DNA of 64,000 nt from Bacteroidota bacterium (GTDB lineage: Bacteria; Bacteroidota; Bacteroidia; Chitinophagales; Chitinophagaceae): NCBI GenBank assembly GCA_023437225.1, contig JAEZGS010000014.1, forward strand, positions 62,001-126,000, given 5' to 3'. A model generated the notes under the pieces. The model saw only the letters and a list, made by a program, of their open reading frames with translations, was not told the origin of the DNA and did no database searches. A program made the position numbers and the translations under genes. Shown piece by piece: positions 25,804-35,833 of the stretch (its first letter is position 1; each line of letters begins with the position of its first letter).

Positions 25804-28800
25804 ATGGGTATCAATCAACCTCCACTAAAGGGCATGCGCTTTGCCCGGCGTTTTACGAAGGACGATGTGAACGTCTTCGATCAGTTTGAATATGATTATC
25901 GCACCTCAGTGATCCGCAACCCGAGTGGGGAAGTGGTATTTGAGATGACCAATGTGGAGGTCCCGCGTGCATGGAGCCAGATCGCAACTGATATTCTCGC
26001 TCAAAAATATTTTCGTAAGGCAGGTGTTCCTCAGCCCGACGGCTCTCTGGGTCGCGAAACATCAGTAAAGCAGGTTGCCCATCGCATGGCCAACTGCTGG
26101 CGCGTATGGGGCGAACGCTATAATTATTTTGCATCGTCAACTGATGCCCAGATCTTTTACGAAGAGCTGGTGTATTGTATCCTGAACCAGGCATGCGTTC
26201 CCAATAGCCCGCAATGGTTCAATACCGGATTGCACGAAAGCTACGGTATCAAAGGAAAGCCCCAGGGTCACTATTATGTTGACCAGAATGACGGCAAGCT
26301 GAAGAAATCAACATCAGCTTACGAACGCCCTCAGCCTCACGCCTGTTTTATCCTAAGTGTGGAAGATGACCTGGTAAATGATGGCGGAATCATGGACCTC
26401 TGGGTTCGTGAAGCAAGGATCTTCAAATATGGATCAGGTGTTGGTACTAATTTCTCCAACATTCGCGGAGAAGGCGAGAAACTTAGTGGTGGTGGTACTT
26501 CCAGCGGATTGATGAGTTTCTTAAAGATTGGTGACCGCGCAGCAGGTGCCATTAAGAGCGGGGGCACTACCCGTCGCGCAGCGAAAATGGTATGTCTCGA
26601 TCTTGATCACCCCGAGATCATGGACTTCATCAACTGGAAAGTTGAAGAGGAAAAGAAAGTAGGCGCGCTGATCGCCGCAGGATACCCAAGCGACTATGAA
26701 GGCGAAGCCTATCGTACCGTATCGGGACAAAACTCTAACAATTCTGTTCGCATACCCAATGAGTTTTTTGACAAGCTGAAAAAAGGCGAAGACTGGGAAC
26801 TTAAAGCACGCACTGATGGCAGGGTCATGAAGCGCATTCCTTCCAGTGAAGTATGGAACCAGATCTCTTACGCTGCCTGGAGATGTGCCGACCCCGGAAC
26901 ACAATACAACACAACAATTAATGAGTGGCATACCTGCCCTGAAGGTGGACCGATCCGCGCATCGAACCCCTGCAGTGAGTACATGTTCCTTGATAATACA
27001 GCCTGTAACCTGGCATCGGTAAACCTTCGCAGGTTCTACGACGAATCGAACAACACTTTTGATGTTGAAGGCTTTGAATATACCTGTCGCCTTTGGACCA
27101 CTGTACTGGAAGTATCTGTATTGATGGCACAATTCCCTTCAAAAGAAGTTGCGCAATTATCTTACGATTACCGCACGCTCGGATTGGGATATGCAAACCT
27201 CGGCTCGATGCTGATGGTTATGGGCATTCCATACGACAGTGAAGAAGCAAGAGGAATTGCTGGCGCGATAACAGCCATCATGACCGGTATCGCATATAAA
27301 ACATCTGCAGAACTCGCTGAAGTACTCGGGCCCTTCCCAAGATATGAGGAGAACCGTGAACACATGTTGCGTGTAATGCGTAATCACAGGCTTGCAGCAT
27401 ATGATGCAGACGAATATGAGAAACTGCAGATCAAACCACAGGGTATAAAGGCAAAGTATTGTCCCGACTACCTGCTGACTGCCGCAACGAAAGCATGGGA
27501 TGAAGCCGTGCAACTCGGTGAGAAATTTGGTTATCGCAACGCACAGTCTACTGTGATCGCTCCCACAGGTACGATCGGATTGGTTATGGACTGCGATACC
27601 ACAGGTGTTGAGCCTGATTTCGCCCTGGTGAAATTCAAGAAACTTAGTGGTGGTGGATATTTCAAGATCATCAACCAATCTGTACCGCAGGCGCTTCGCA
27701 ACCTTGGTTATTCGGAAAAGGAGATCGATTCTGTTGTTAAATACGCGGTTGGATCGGGAACGTTCGCCGGTGCACCTGCTATCAATCACCAGACATTAAG
27801 TGAAAAAGGATTTATCGCTGAAGAGATCAAAAAGCTGGATGCTGCCGTTGGAACTGCGTTTGAAATAGGTTTTGTATTCAATGTATATACACTTGGTGAA
27901 GAATGCCTGCAACGCCTTGGATTCAAGCCGGAGCAGTACTTCAACTTCGAATGGAGCCTGCTTGAAGCACTTGGCTTCTCGGCTGACGATATAGAAAAAG
28001 CAAATGATTTTGTTTGCGGTACCATGACCATCGAAGGAGCGCCATTCCTGAAAGAAGAGCATTATCCTGTATTCGATTGTGCTAATACATGCGGCCGCAA
28101 AGGCAAACGATTCATTCATGCGCATGGACACATTCGTATGATGGCAGCTGCTCAACCGTTCATATCAGGTGCGATCTCTAAAACGATCAATCTTCCGAAT
28201 GAAGCAGAGATCCATGAGATCGCTGATGCTTACATGCTTAGCTGGGAGCTTGGTTTGAAGGCCTGTGCACTGTATCGTGATGGTTCTAAATTATCACAGC
28301 CTTTGAGCAATAAGAGCGAGTCTAAAAAGACTACCGAAGCGGAGGCAGAACAGGAAGCTCCTGCTGCAGAGTCAATGATAGTTGACCTGGGAAAGCTCAC
28401 CATTGAAGAATTGCTCGACGAAGTTCAGAAACGAGTTCAGGCTTCGCCTGATACTAAATTGAAGAGAAAGCTTGCAAGTATTGTTGAACGTCGCTCACTG
28501 CCTGCTAAAAGAAGAGGATTCACACAGAAAGCGAAGATCAACGGACAGGCATTGTTCCTTCGCACCGGCGAATACAATGATGGAACCGTAGGTGAGATCT
28601 TCATTGATATGGCGAAGGAAGGTGCTACCATGAGAAGCATGCTTAACTGCTTTGCGATCTCCATCTCTATCGGTCTTCAGTATGGTGTTCCATTGGAAGA
28701 ATTCGTGGAGAAGTTTGTCTTCACTCGCTTTGATCCTGCCGGAATGGTGGATCATCCGAACATCAAGACAACAACGTCTATTGTCGATTTCATCTTCAGG

Positions 28801-29145
28801 GCATTGGCATATGAGTATCTCGGTCGTACCGATCTGGTACACGTGCTCGATAAGCCGGAAGTGAAGAATACCGGTACCGAAGAATGGGACGAAGTAATTC
28901 CTGGTACCACCACAACACCCGAACTTAGTGATGTGAGGATACTGCCTTCATCATCCGTTTCAAAGCCTGTTGAACAGGTGAAGCCAAAGTCGGTTCGTGT
29001 TGACAATGCATTGGATGCGGTGAATGCAGCGGCGAAAAGCATGCAGAGCGATGCACCGGCATGTAATACCTGCGGACACATCACCATCCGGAGCGGTACC
29101 TGTTATAAATGTTTGAATTGCGGAAATAGCATGGGATGCTCGTAA
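25804..29145 (+). CDS. nrdJ: Adenosylcobalamin-dependent (class II) ribonucleotide reductase
   Basis: A 1113-residue single-chain reductase that makes deoxyribonucleotides using a B12 radical, without oxygen. The first redox Cys is in HACFILSVEDD near 180; the thiyl-radical Cys and catalytic Asn/Glu are in NPCSEYMFLDNT near 387-398; the second redox Cys is in ACNLASVNL near 401; APTGTIGLVMD is near 584. A Glu/Ala-rich linker (about 838-860) leads to a TSCPD-like domain and a C-terminal Cys cluster (CNTCGH, CYKCLNCG, GCS), likely the zinc and thiol-relay tail. No class I genes are nearby. No B12 riboswitch was recognised upstream. Confidence 0.93.
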   Translation: MGINQPPLKGMRFARRFTKDDVNVFDQFEYDYRTSVIRNPSGEVVFEMTNVEVPRAWSQIATDILAQKYFRKAGVPQPDGSLGRETSVKQVAHRMANCWRVWGERYNYFASSTDAQIFYEELVYCILNQACVPNSPQWFNTGLHESYGIKGKPQGHYYVDQNDGKLKKSTSAYERPQPHACFILSVEDDLVNDGGIMDLWVREARIFKYGSGVGTNFSNIRGEGEKLSGGGTSSGLMSFLKIGDRAAGAIKSGGTTRRAAKMVCLDLDHPEIMDFINWKVEEEKKVGALIAAGYPSDYEGEAYRTVSGQNSNNSVRIPNEFFDKLKKGEDWELKARTDGRVMKRIPSSEVWNQISYAAWRCADPGTQYNTTINEWHTCPEGGPIRASNPCSEYMFLDNTACNLASVNLRRFYDESNNTFDVEGFEYTCRLWTTVLEVSVLMAQFPSKEVAQLSYDYRTLGLGYANLGSMLMVMGIPYDSEEARGIAGAITAIMTGIAYKTSAELAEVLGPFPRYEENREHMLRVMRNHRLAAYDADEYEKLQIKPQGIKAKYCPDYLLTAATKAWDEAVQLGEKFGYRNAQSTVIAPTGTIGLVMDCDTTGVEPDFALVKFKKLSGGGYFKIINQSVPQALRNLGYSEKEIDSVVKYAVGSGTFAGAPAINHQTLSEKGFIAEEIKKLDAAVGTAFEIGFVFNVYTLGEECLQRLGFKPEQYFNFEWSLLEALGFSADDIEKANDFVCGTMTIEGAPFLKEEHYPVFDCANTCGRKGKRFIHAHGHIRMMAAAQPFISGAISKTINLPNEAEIHEIADAYMLSWELGLKACALYRDGSKLSQPLSNKSESKKTTEAEAEQEAPAAESMIVDLGKLTIEELLDEVQKRVQASPDTKLKRKLASIVERRSLPAKRRGFTQKAKINGQALFLRTGEYNDGTVGEIFIDMAKEGATMRSMLNCFAISISIGLQYGVPLEEFVEKFVFTRFDPAGMVDHPNIKTTTSIVDFIFRALAYEYLGRTDLVHVLDKPEVKNTGTEEWDEVIPGTTTTPELSDVRILPSSSVSKPVEQVKPKSVRVDNALDAVNAAAKSMQSDAPACNTCGHITIRSGTCYKCLNCGNSMGCS

Positions 29146-29151
29146 GATAAA

Positions 29152-29235
29152 ATGGGAAATGGGAAATGGGAAATGGCAAATGCTCAATTCCCGATCCAAA
29201 TTCTCATTTCTCAATTCCCAATTCTCAATTCTGAA
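29152..29235. repeat. Repeat array: GGGAAAT heptamers and CAATTCTCAATTCC units
   Basis: This starts 6 bp after the ribonucleotide reductase stop and ends at the terminator hairpin. Four AAATGGG units are followed by degenerate TCAATTCCCAATTCT units. Array and terminator therefore lie side by side at this gene end. Confidence 0.8.
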
Positions 29236-29270
29236 AAATGTCTGGTCTTTGTGACCGGGCATTTTTTTTT
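29235..29270 (+). terminator. Intrinsic terminator after nrdJ
   Basis: AATGTCTGGTC (29237-29247) pairs with GACCGGGCATT (29253-29263) through 11 base pairs, two of them G-U, around a 5-base loop. A run of about nine T residues follows. This is a convincing Rho-independent terminator for the ribonucleotide reductase gene. Confidence 0.8.
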
Positions 29271-29365
29271 ATCCTGTTATGTCTTTCATCAAGGAAATGA
29301 TGTCGATCGTATAATTGCAGAGCTCTTGCATAAGCTTTCTACTAACTTAATGTAAAGCCTATGAT

Positions 29366-30001
29366 ATGATACGTTCATTCCTCTTAAGTTGTTCAATCAT
29401 TGTAATTGCAATTGCCAGTTGTGATGCGGCGGTTCAACCTAATGCGTTGAATCGTCAAAAATCTTTGCAGGACACGTGCGACAATCCCGATGCCGATCCG
29501 GGTTGTGCATTTGTCAGCATACCATCTCAGCTAAATCACATCATGCTGCTTTCTGAAAAGGGTGAGAAGGGAGAGCGACTTGTAGTAAAAGGTCAGCTCA
29601 AAGACGCATCTGGAAGGCCATTGTCAAATATTTTCATGTATGCATATCAAACAGATATTACCGGTAGATACACAAAAAATGGAAATGAAAAAGGCATTCA
29701 AAGATTTCATGGTCGGTTGCATGGTTGGGGTAAAACAAACAGCAACGGTGAGTATGAGATACATACCATCAAACCCGCGCCGTATCCCGGCGGCAGGGCA
29801 GCAGCACATATACATGTGATACTGAAACCGAATAAAGATGCACGTGCATTTTATATAAATGACATCGTGTTCAGTGACGATCCAAATGTGAATGATGATT
29901 ATCGGAACAATGAAAGAAGCCCTGGCGGTAGCGGCATCATCACATTAAAAAATAACAATGGTGTCCTCGAAGGGAGACGCGACATCGTTCTAACCCGTTA
30001 A
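29366..30001 (+). CDS. Intradiol dioxygenase-like lipoprotein
   Basis: A 211-residue protein with a lipoprotein signal (IVIAIASC, Cys near residue 19), so it is likely membrane-anchored. The body is a beta-sandwich related to intradiol ring-cleavage dioxygenases: VVKGQLKDASGRPLSNIFMY, then Tyr in TGRYTKNG, GEYEIHTIKPAPYP, and the His pair in AAHIHVIL. The Tyr, Tyr, His, His order matches the iron ligands of protocatechuate 3,4-dioxygenase. Whether it cleaves aromatics is open, as no catabolic genes are near. It converges with rluF. Confidence 0.75.
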   Translation: MIRSFLLSCSIIVIAIASCDAAVQPNALNRQKSLQDTCDNPDADPGCAFVSIPSQLNHIMLLSEKGEKGERLVVKGQLKDASGRPLSNIFMYAYQTDITGRYTKNGNEKGIQRFHGRLHGWGKTNSNGEYEIHTIKPAPYPGGRAAAHIHVILKPNKDARAFYINDIVFSDDPNVNDDYRNNERSPGGSGIITLKNNNGVLEGRRDIVLTR

Positions 30002-30029
30002 TAATCTTAAAGAGAAGGATTAATCCCGC

Positions 30030-30947
30030 TTATTTGGCTCTCTTATTTGCAGACTTCCTAAAGTCCTTGAAACTTTTGTTCTTATTTTTTTGCGGAGTGG
30101 CAGGCTTCTTTCCGCTGTTCTGTGGATTATCCCATGCCGTTCGGCTAAGTTCATCCGTATTGTTGTCTTCTTTGGCCGGTGGTTTAGGATTCGTTTTCGC
30201 AGGCTTCCTGATTCGTGATGCTTCTTTGGTGCCTGAGGATTCGGAAACGGAATCTCGCAGTTGCGAAATTTCAACTTCGCTCAGATAACGCCACTTGCCC
30301 AATGCAAGCTTATCCAGTTTTATATTCATGATCCGAACCCGTTGCAGGGAAACAACATTGTATCCAAGTGCTTCACACATCCGGCGGATCTGGCGGTTCA
30401 ATCCCTGGGTGAGTATGATGCGAAACGTTTGTCGCCCTGTTGGAAAAACTTTGCAGGGCAACGTCTTTGTTCGAAGGATGCGCATACCGCTGCTCATCGC
30501 AGTTACAAATGCTCCGTCAATGGGTTTATTAACCCTTACGATGTACTCCTTTTCATGTTTATTTCCAGCACGCAATACTTTGTTTACAATGTCACCATCA
30601 TTTGTAAGAAAGATCAGGCCCTCTGAGTCTTTATCCAACCTGCCGATCGGGAAAATGCGCTTTGGATAATTGATGTAGCTGATGATGTTGCCTTTGATAT
30701 CAGTGTCGGTTGTTGTAGTGATTCCGGAAGGTTTGTTGAAAGCCATGTACACAAGCTTTTCTTTTTTCGGTTGGTTCACATAGCTGCCATCCACTTCCAC
30801 TGTATCGCCCGGCTGATAGCGACTTCCCGGCTTTGCCACCTCATCATTCAACATCACTCGTCCTGCTTCGATCAACCTGTCGGCTTCACGTCGGGAACAA
30901 TAACCACTATCGCTGATAAACTTGTTTAAACTGATCGAATTTTCCAC
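30030..30947 (-). CDS. rluF: 23S rRNA pseudouridine synthase, RluF/RluB type
   Basis: A 305-residue enzyme with an N-terminal S4 RNA-binding domain (about 5-60, SRREADRLIEAGRVMLND) and a RsuA-type catalytic domain. The catalytic Asp is in FPIGRLDKDSEGLIFL near residue 104, and the GLNRQIRRMCEALGY block is near 182. The closest match is RluF, which modifies U2604 of 23S rRNA. A basic, low-complexity tail of about 65 residues rich in Lys, Asn and Pro follows the domain and is typical of Bacteroidota members. It is divergent from the PhoD-type phosphatase gene. Confidence 0.88.
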   Translation of the reverse strand: MENSISLNKFISDSGYCSRREADRLIEAGRVMLNDEVAKPGSRYQPGDTVEVDGSYVNQPKKEKLVYMAFNKPSGITTTTDTDIKGNIISYINYPKRIFPIGRLDKDSEGLIFLTNDGDIVNKVLRAGNKHEKEYIVRVNKPIDGAFVTAMSSGMRILRTKTLPCKVFPTGRQTFRIILTQGLNRQIRRMCEALGYNVVSLQRVRIMNIKLDKLALGKWRYLSEVEISQLRDSVSESSGTKEASRIRKPAKTNPKPPAKEDNNTDELSRTAWDNPQNSGKKPATPQKNKNKSFKDFRKSANKRAK

Positions 30948-31030
30948 TAGATTAAGTTTTGCCTGACCTCTGCAAAGCTATACAATAATGATTCGGGAAT
31001 CGAGTATCTTTCCGCCCCAAAACTTCGCAT

Positions 31031-32392
31031 ATGAAGAAGCAGATCCACATATTCCTTTTGTTCTTGCTGCCCTTCTGTGTTTTGGCTCAACAACCGAATG
31101 AATTGATTTCCGGCCCCATGCTCGGTCAGGTGGAATTGCGCACTGCAACTATCTGGGCCGAAGTAAAACCTGCAACGCAGGTGAGTTTACAATATTACAA
31201 GAAAGGAAACAGGGACTCTCCAAAAACGCTGAGGATGCAAACTGGTTGGGATGACTGGTATTCGCCGGTTAAGTTCAGACTCGTGGACCTGGAGATGAAC
31301 ACTGAGTATGAATACGAATTGTTTGCTTCCGTTAAGGGAAAAAATAACTCTCTTGCTAAAAGTAGTTTTAAAACACAGGAACTTTGGCAATGGCGGAAAC
31401 CCGCTCCAGACTTCACTTTCCTCACAGGCAGCTGTGCTTATTTCAATGATCCGCAATACGATCGACCAGGAAAGCCATATGGAAATGATTCAAGCATCTT
31501 TGAAACAATGGCTAAAGAGAAAGCTGCCTTCATGTTGTGGTTAGGGGATAACTGGTACACCCGCGAATCAGACTTTCACAGCGAATGGGGTTTGTGGTAC
31601 CGGGCTAGTCGCGATCGAAGCATGAAAATTCTACAGCCTTTTCTTCGTTCGACAACACATTATGCGATATGGGACGATCATGATTATGGTCCAAATAATG
31701 CGAACGGTTCCTATGCATTGAAGACGGAGAGTCGCGATGTGTTCAAGCAATATTGGGCAAACCCATCTTACGGAGAAAATGATGAAGGCATCTATACAAA
31801 ATTTTCATACGCAGATGTGGATGTGTTTATGATGGATGACAGATACTTCAGAAGTGCTGATGAGATAGCCCCGCGGGTTGAAGGAAAGATGAACGAAGAA
31901 AAGAGGATGTGGGGTAAGAAGCAATTACATTGGCTGAAGAATGCGTTGGCAGCGAGTGATGCACCATTTAAAATAATCGCATCGGGGAGCCAGTTTGTCA
32001 ACATGCTTAGCAGATCCGATTGCCTGGCATTATTCCCTGTTGAGTTTGAGGAACTGATGGTTTTCCTTCATAAAGAAAAAATCGAAGGTGTTGTTTTTTT
32101 GTCTGGTGATAAACATCACAGTGAAGTGATTGCATATCCACGTACAAATGGATATACTTTATACGACATTACATCATCCTCACTTACGGCAGGTGTATCC
32201 CGCGCATCCGGACTGGAGAAAGATAACCCGGATCGCGTTGCAAACACATTGATAGAACAAAACAATTATACCCGAGTTACCGTTAGTGGTGCACGTAATC
32301 AACGGGTCATGAAAGTAGAATTTATCGGTTTGAAAGGTGATCTGTTAGGCAGTTTTTCGATCAATGAACAACAACTAAAATTCAGTAAATAA
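31031..32392 (+). CDS. Secreted PhoD-family metallophosphatase
   Basis: A 453-residue exported enzyme with signal peptide cut near VLAQ (residue 19). An N-terminal fibronectin-like PhoD domain (PMLGQVELRTATIWAEVKP) precedes the calcineurin-like catalytic domain. Metal-site segments are LTGSCAYFND, MLWLGDNWYTRES, AIWDDHDYGPNN and FLSGDKHHSEV. PhoD enzymes hydrolyse phosphodiesters and monoesters to gain phosphate. No pho-box regulator is nearby. The downstream YcxB-like gene follows by 14 bp, so the two are probably cotranscribed. Confidence 0.88.
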   Translation: MKKQIHIFLLFLLPFCVLAQQPNELISGPMLGQVELRTATIWAEVKPATQVSLQYYKKGNRDSPKTLRMQTGWDDWYSPVKFRLVDLEMNTEYEYELFASVKGKNNSLAKSSFKTQELWQWRKPAPDFTFLTGSCAYFNDPQYDRPGKPYGNDSSIFETMAKEKAAFMLWLGDNWYTRESDFHSEWGLWYRASRDRSMKILQPFLRSTTHYAIWDDHDYGPNNANGSYALKTESRDVFKQYWANPSYGENDEGIYTKFSYADVDVFMMDDRYFRSADEIAPRVEGKMNEEKRMWGKKQLHWLKNALAASDAPFKIIASGSQFVNMLSRSDCLALFPVEFEELMVFLHKEKIEGVVFLSGDKHHSEVIAYPRTNGYTLYDITSSSLTAGVSRASGLEKDNPDRVANTLIEQNNYTRVTVSGARNQRVMKVEFIGLKGDLLGSFSINEQQLKFSK

Positions 32393-32406
32393 CAATACAG
32401 GAAAGC

Positions 32407-32886
32407 ATGGAAATAGAGTTTCGGTACGATAAGAAGCAGGTTATTCAGGCATTGCGATATCATTTTTTAAATCGCCCGGAAATTAAGTGGCTACTGATAT
32501 TTGTAAACGTGTTTGCGATTCTTTCTGCAGCGTTATTATATTTCGAGTATATACAACCAATGACTTTTTTATTATTCTCCATCCTTTGGTTTCTTCTCAT
32601 GCTTGTTGTTTGGCGCATCCTTCCTGCCAACATCTATAATAAGAGCATGACGTTCAAAGATCATTTTATCATGCAGATCAACGATGACGCCGTGATCCTT
32701 GAAACCGAACGGGGACAGAAAGGATGGCCATGGGAGCGATTTTCAAACTTCGTGGAAAGCCCGTATTTCTTTCATTTGTATTTCGATCCACGATCGTTTT
32801 TTCTTATTCCAAAGGATGCGTTTTCAAGCCTGGTCGAATTGCAGGAAGCAAGACAAATGATGAAGACGCACATTGGACGGAAGTAA
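32407..32886 (+). CDS. YcxB-like membrane protein
   Basis: A 159-residue protein with two adjacent membrane segments near residues 28-48 and 52-72. A C-terminal YcxB-like domain follows: DDAVILETERGQKGWPWERF, FHLYFDPRSFFLIPKDAF. The pattern of a turn, W-x-x-F and a 'LIPK-x-AF' end is typical of this family, whose function is unknown. It is downstream of the PhoD-type phosphatase and converges with gldB across a 55-bp gap filled by repeats. Confidence 0.7.
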   Translation: MEIEFRYDKKQVIQALRYHFLNRPEIKWLLIFVNVFAILSAALLYFEYIQPMTFLLFSILWFLLMLVVWRILPANIYNKSMTFKDHFIMQINDDAVILETERGQKGWPWERFSNFVESPYFFHLYFDPRSFFLIPKDAFSSLVELQEARQMMKTHIGRK

Positions 32887-32935
32887 ATTAGCATTTAGCA
32901 TTTAGCATTTCGCATTTCGCATTTCGAATTCCGTT
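32887..32935. repeat. AGCATTT/CGCATTT heptamer array
   Basis: Six or seven heptamers fill the convergent gap between the YcxB-like gene and gldB. They start as AGCATTT and drift to CGCATTT and CGAATTC. No hairpin with a T run is present. Confidence 0.8.
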
Positions 32936-32941
32936 TGAATA

Positions 32942-33985
32942 TTATCGCGGTCGGTACTTGCTTTCTTCGAAGATCTTCTTCGCATCCATTTGCATCAGTT
33001 CATGCGGTTTAACGTTTGGATTTTTGTCGAGGAAGTTCTGGACGATGCGCCAGCCGGTGAACAAGCCGATATAGCCGGGAGCACCCTGTCCCAGCTCCTG
33101 TGTATTAGGTGCTTCGCCGATGTAATTCTTGATGATCATCGGATCATTGTTATACACCAGTGAATTGGTTAGAAAATAATTCCATATCAATCCTTCATTC
33201 TCATAACATCCATCAAGTTGCTTCTTTGTGTATCCCAGTTTCAATGTATCTGCAACTTCTGGTAAGAAGAGGTCCATCAGGTGGATCCGTTTGCCTTTTT
33301 CAACCATCTGTTCAATGAGTGATTTGCTGTAGCTCTTATCGGGGTACATATCATCAATGATGTTTTGGATGCAATTGACAGCGATGGTTTCCTTCGTGAA
33401 CCTTTTTGATATGTATGCGGGATACAACGATCTTCCAAAATCGCTGGTATACATCGAGAAGTCTGCACCCATATGCAATTGAAGTCCCGTTGCGAGGGCA
33501 TCCGAAGTGATCACATCTCCATGACCGCGGATGGACGATTCATAATACGCGTCCATCGGTCCGATAAATGTAATGAGCTGGTGAGGCGCTTTATAATTTG
33601 GAAAGTAATATAGTACGTGCCGAATGCCGTCTTCAACCTGTTCTGCAATAGCGTCGACCGACTTAAACACCAGGTCCACAGAGTCCTTCACCGGCCTGTA
33701 ATCTGTAAGAAATTTTTTCACCGCGTCTACCACATGCGTACTTGAGTCAGTCACAGGCGGAATGCCCAGAATGTTAGCGTTGAAGTCGTTCAGGAAATTA
33801 GGATACTCCTGGTATAATCTGTTGTAGGCTGCAGGAATGTTATTTGTGTCTATAGAAAAGAAATCCTGTTCAAACCGCTTAACCTCTAATTCAAATTTTA
33901 TATCCGATGTGTCAACCCGCTTTTCATCTTTACAGGATTGAAACACCAAAACAACAAGAAGGCACAGGAGAATGTTTTTCATCAA
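32942..33985 (-). CDS. gldB: Gliding motility lipoprotein GldB
   Basis: A 347-residue lipoprotein with signal LVVLVFQSC (lipid Cys near residue 18). It matches GldB in KFELEVKRFEQDFFSIDTNN near the mature N-terminus, YPNFLNDFNANILGI, and the C-terminal GAPGYIGLFTGWRIVQNF. GldB is needed for gliding and type IX secretion in Flavobacterium, but homologues occur widely in Bacteroidota, including non-gliders. Its position next to nadE recurs in the phylum as I recall. No other gld genes are in the window. Confidence 0.88.
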   Translation of the reverse strand: MMKNILLCLLVVLVFQSCKDEKRVDTSDIKFELEVKRFEQDFFSIDTNNIPAAYNRLYQEYPNFLNDFNANILGIPPVTDSSTHVVDAVKKFLTDYRPVKDSVDLVFKSVDAIAEQVEDGIRHVLYYFPNYKAPHQLITFIGPMDAYYESSIRGHGDVITSDALATGLQLHMGADFSMYTSDFGRSLYPAYISKRFTKETIAVNCIQNIIDDMYPDKSYSKSLIEQMVEKGKRIHLMDLFLPEVADTLKLGYTKKQLDGCYENEGLIWNYFLTNSLVYNNDPMIIKNYIGEAPNTQELGQGAPGYIGLFTGWRIVQNFLDKNPNVKPHELMQMDAKKIFEESKYRPR

Positions 33986-34057
33986 TGTATGGTTTAAAGG
34001 AATAGGTATGCCGGCACAAATCTAGCATCCATCTCCCTTATCACGCAAAGCAAGCAT

Positions 34058-34065
34058 TAAATTTG
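34058..34065 (+). promoter_or_regulatory. Candidate -7 promoter element for nadE
   Basis: TAAATTTG fits TAnnTTTG exactly and lies 40 bp before the nadE ATG, giving a leader of about 35 bases. A -33 TTTG partner is not clear. Confidence 0.4.
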
Positions 34066-34105
34066 CGTAGGTTTTACAATTATAGAACGACAATAACGCG
34101 ATAGC

Positions 34106-35833
34106 ATGAAAATAGCGCTCTGTCAGCAGAATTATCATATCGGAAATTTTGAAGCAAATACGAATAAGATATTAGAAGGCATCAGTGCTGCAAAATCGCA
34201 GGGTGCAGACCTGGTGGTATTTTCAGAACTCTCCGTTTGTGGCTATCCTCCTCGTGATTTCCTCGAGTTTCGTGACTTCCTCGACGAATGCAATAACGCC
34301 ATTGAGACCATCGCAGACGCGGCAGACGGGATCGGCGTAATTGTAGGAGCTCCGGCTGCCAACCCACAGAAAGAGGGCAAGGATCTTTTTAACGCAGCAT
34401 GGTTTCTGTACAATGGCAAGGTTCATGGCATGGCGTATAAGACACTGCTTCCTACATACGATATCTTTGATGAATACAGGTATTTTGAACCTTCGAACCA
34501 ATGGAATGTGATTGAATTCAAGGGCCGAAAGATAGCGCTGACGATCTGCGAAGACCTCTGGAACATTGGTGATAATCCTCTTTACCGGCGCTGTCCGATG
34601 GATGAGCTGGCACGGCAGTCGCCCGATGTTATGATCAACATATCTGCATCTCCATTCGATTACGATCATGATGACGATCGTAAGGAAGTGCTGTTGGCAA
34701 ATGTCAGAAAGTACAAGATCCCTTTGATCTATTGCAATACTGTTGGGTCGCAAACAGAGATCGTTTTTGATGGCGGAAGCCTGGTTGTGGATGCAATGGC
34801 AAATCTTCGAAGCGAAATGAAATATTTTGAAGAAGATCTTCTCGTCGTTGATGATGGGGAACTTTATGAAGGCAGGCAGCCTGGTTCAATTGATACGAGT
34901 GTCGATAGGGAGATCAGGCAACTGGACATACAGATGCGGGTTGCTAAAGTCGATGATCATAACAAGATCATCGAATACATGACAAAAGAAGAGAACGTGA
35001 GCCAGATACATCGCGCACTGGTGTTAGGTATTAAAGACTATTTCGGTAAGATGGGTTTCACTAAGGCGATCCTCGGATCATCAGGAGGTATCGACAGTGC
35101 CGTCACACTTGCTCTTGCATGTGAAGCACTCGGAAAAGATAATGTGCGTGCCATCCTTATGCCTTCTGAATTTTCTACGGGACATTCCGTTGATGACGCT
35201 GTTGAATTGAGTAAGAATCTTGGAAATCCATATGACATCATTCCGATCAAACCTGTTTACGATGCCTTTTTGCAGCAACTGGAACCCTTGTTTAAAGACC
35301 TTCCGTTCAGTGTTGCGGAAGAGAATATACAAAGTCGCTCAAGAGGTAATATTCTTATGGCGATTGCAAACAAGTTCGGTTATGTGTTATTGAATACTTC
35401 CAATAAAAGTGAACTTGCTACCGGTTATGGAACTTTATATGGTGATATGGCAGGTGGCTTAAGTGTACTTGGGGATCTGTATAAGATGCAGGTATATGCG
35501 CTTGCGCGATATATTAATCGCAATGAAACCATCATCCCGGAGAATATTATTACCAAGGCACCATCTGCGGAACTTAGACCCGGGCAAAAAGATAGTGACA
35601 GCCTGCCCGAATATGAGGTGCTTGATAAAGTACTGTATCAGTATATAGAAAAGCGCAAGGGGCCGGACGAATTGATTGATATGGGCATCGACGAGGCACT
35701 GGTTCGACGTGTATTGAAACTTGTCAATACAAACGAATACAAACGCAATCAATTCTGCCCCATCATTCGCGTGAGTTGCAAGGCGTTTGGTATAGGCCGT
35801 AGAATGCCGATCGTTGGAAAGTATCTTTCCTAA
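34106..35833 (+). CDS. nadE: Glutamine-dependent NAD+ synthetase
   Basis: A 575-residue two-domain enzyme. The N-terminal nitrilase-type glutaminase has the triad Glu in VVFSELSVCGYPPRD (near 46), Lys in AYKTLLPTYDIF (near 113) and Cys in LTICEDLWN (near 149). The C-terminal synthetase has the P-loop LGSSGGIDSAVTLAL near residue 326, then NTSNKSELATGYGTLYGD. It amidates nicotinic acid adenine dinucleotide to NAD+. The 3' end overlaps a converging lipoprotein gene by 4 bp. Confidence 0.95.
   Translation: MKIALCQQNYHIGNFEANTNKILEGISAAKSQGADLVVFSELSVCGYPPRDFLEFRDFLDECNNAIETIADAADGIGVIVGAPAANPQKEGKDLFNAAWFLYNGKVHGMAYKTLLPTYDIFDEYRYFEPSNQWNVIEFKGRKIALTICEDLWNIGDNPLYRRCPMDELARQSPDVMINISASPFDYDHDDDRKEVLLANVRKYKIPLIYCNTVGSQTEIVFDGGSLVVDAMANLRSEMKYFEEDLLVVDDGELYEGRQPGSIDTSVDREIRQLDIQMRVAKVDDHNKIIEYMTKEENVSQIHRALVLGIKDYFGKMGFTKAILGSSGGIDSAVTLALACEALGKDNVRAILMPSEFSTGHSVDDAVELSKNLGNPYDIIPIKPVYDAFLQQLEPLFKDLPFSVAEENIQSRSRGNILMAIANKFGYVLLNTSNKSELATGYGTLYGDMAGGLSVLGDLYKMQVYALARYINRNETIIPENIITKAPSAELRPGQKDSDSLPEYEVLDKVLYQYIEKRKGPDELIDMGIDEALVRRVLKLVNTNEYKRNQFCPIIRVSCKAFGIGRRMPIVGKYLS

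Noticed and set aside
25790..25810. NrdR-box-like CACTATAT at the nrdJ start
   Set aside because: Only one weak half is seen, it overlaps the start codon, and NrdR sites come in spaced pairs.
25580..25828. Plus-strand ORF of 82 codons and minus-strand ORF 25534-25761 before nrdJ
   Set aside because: They overlap each other and the inverted repeat, match no family, and the plus-strand one runs into nrdJ in another frame. The gap looks non-coding.
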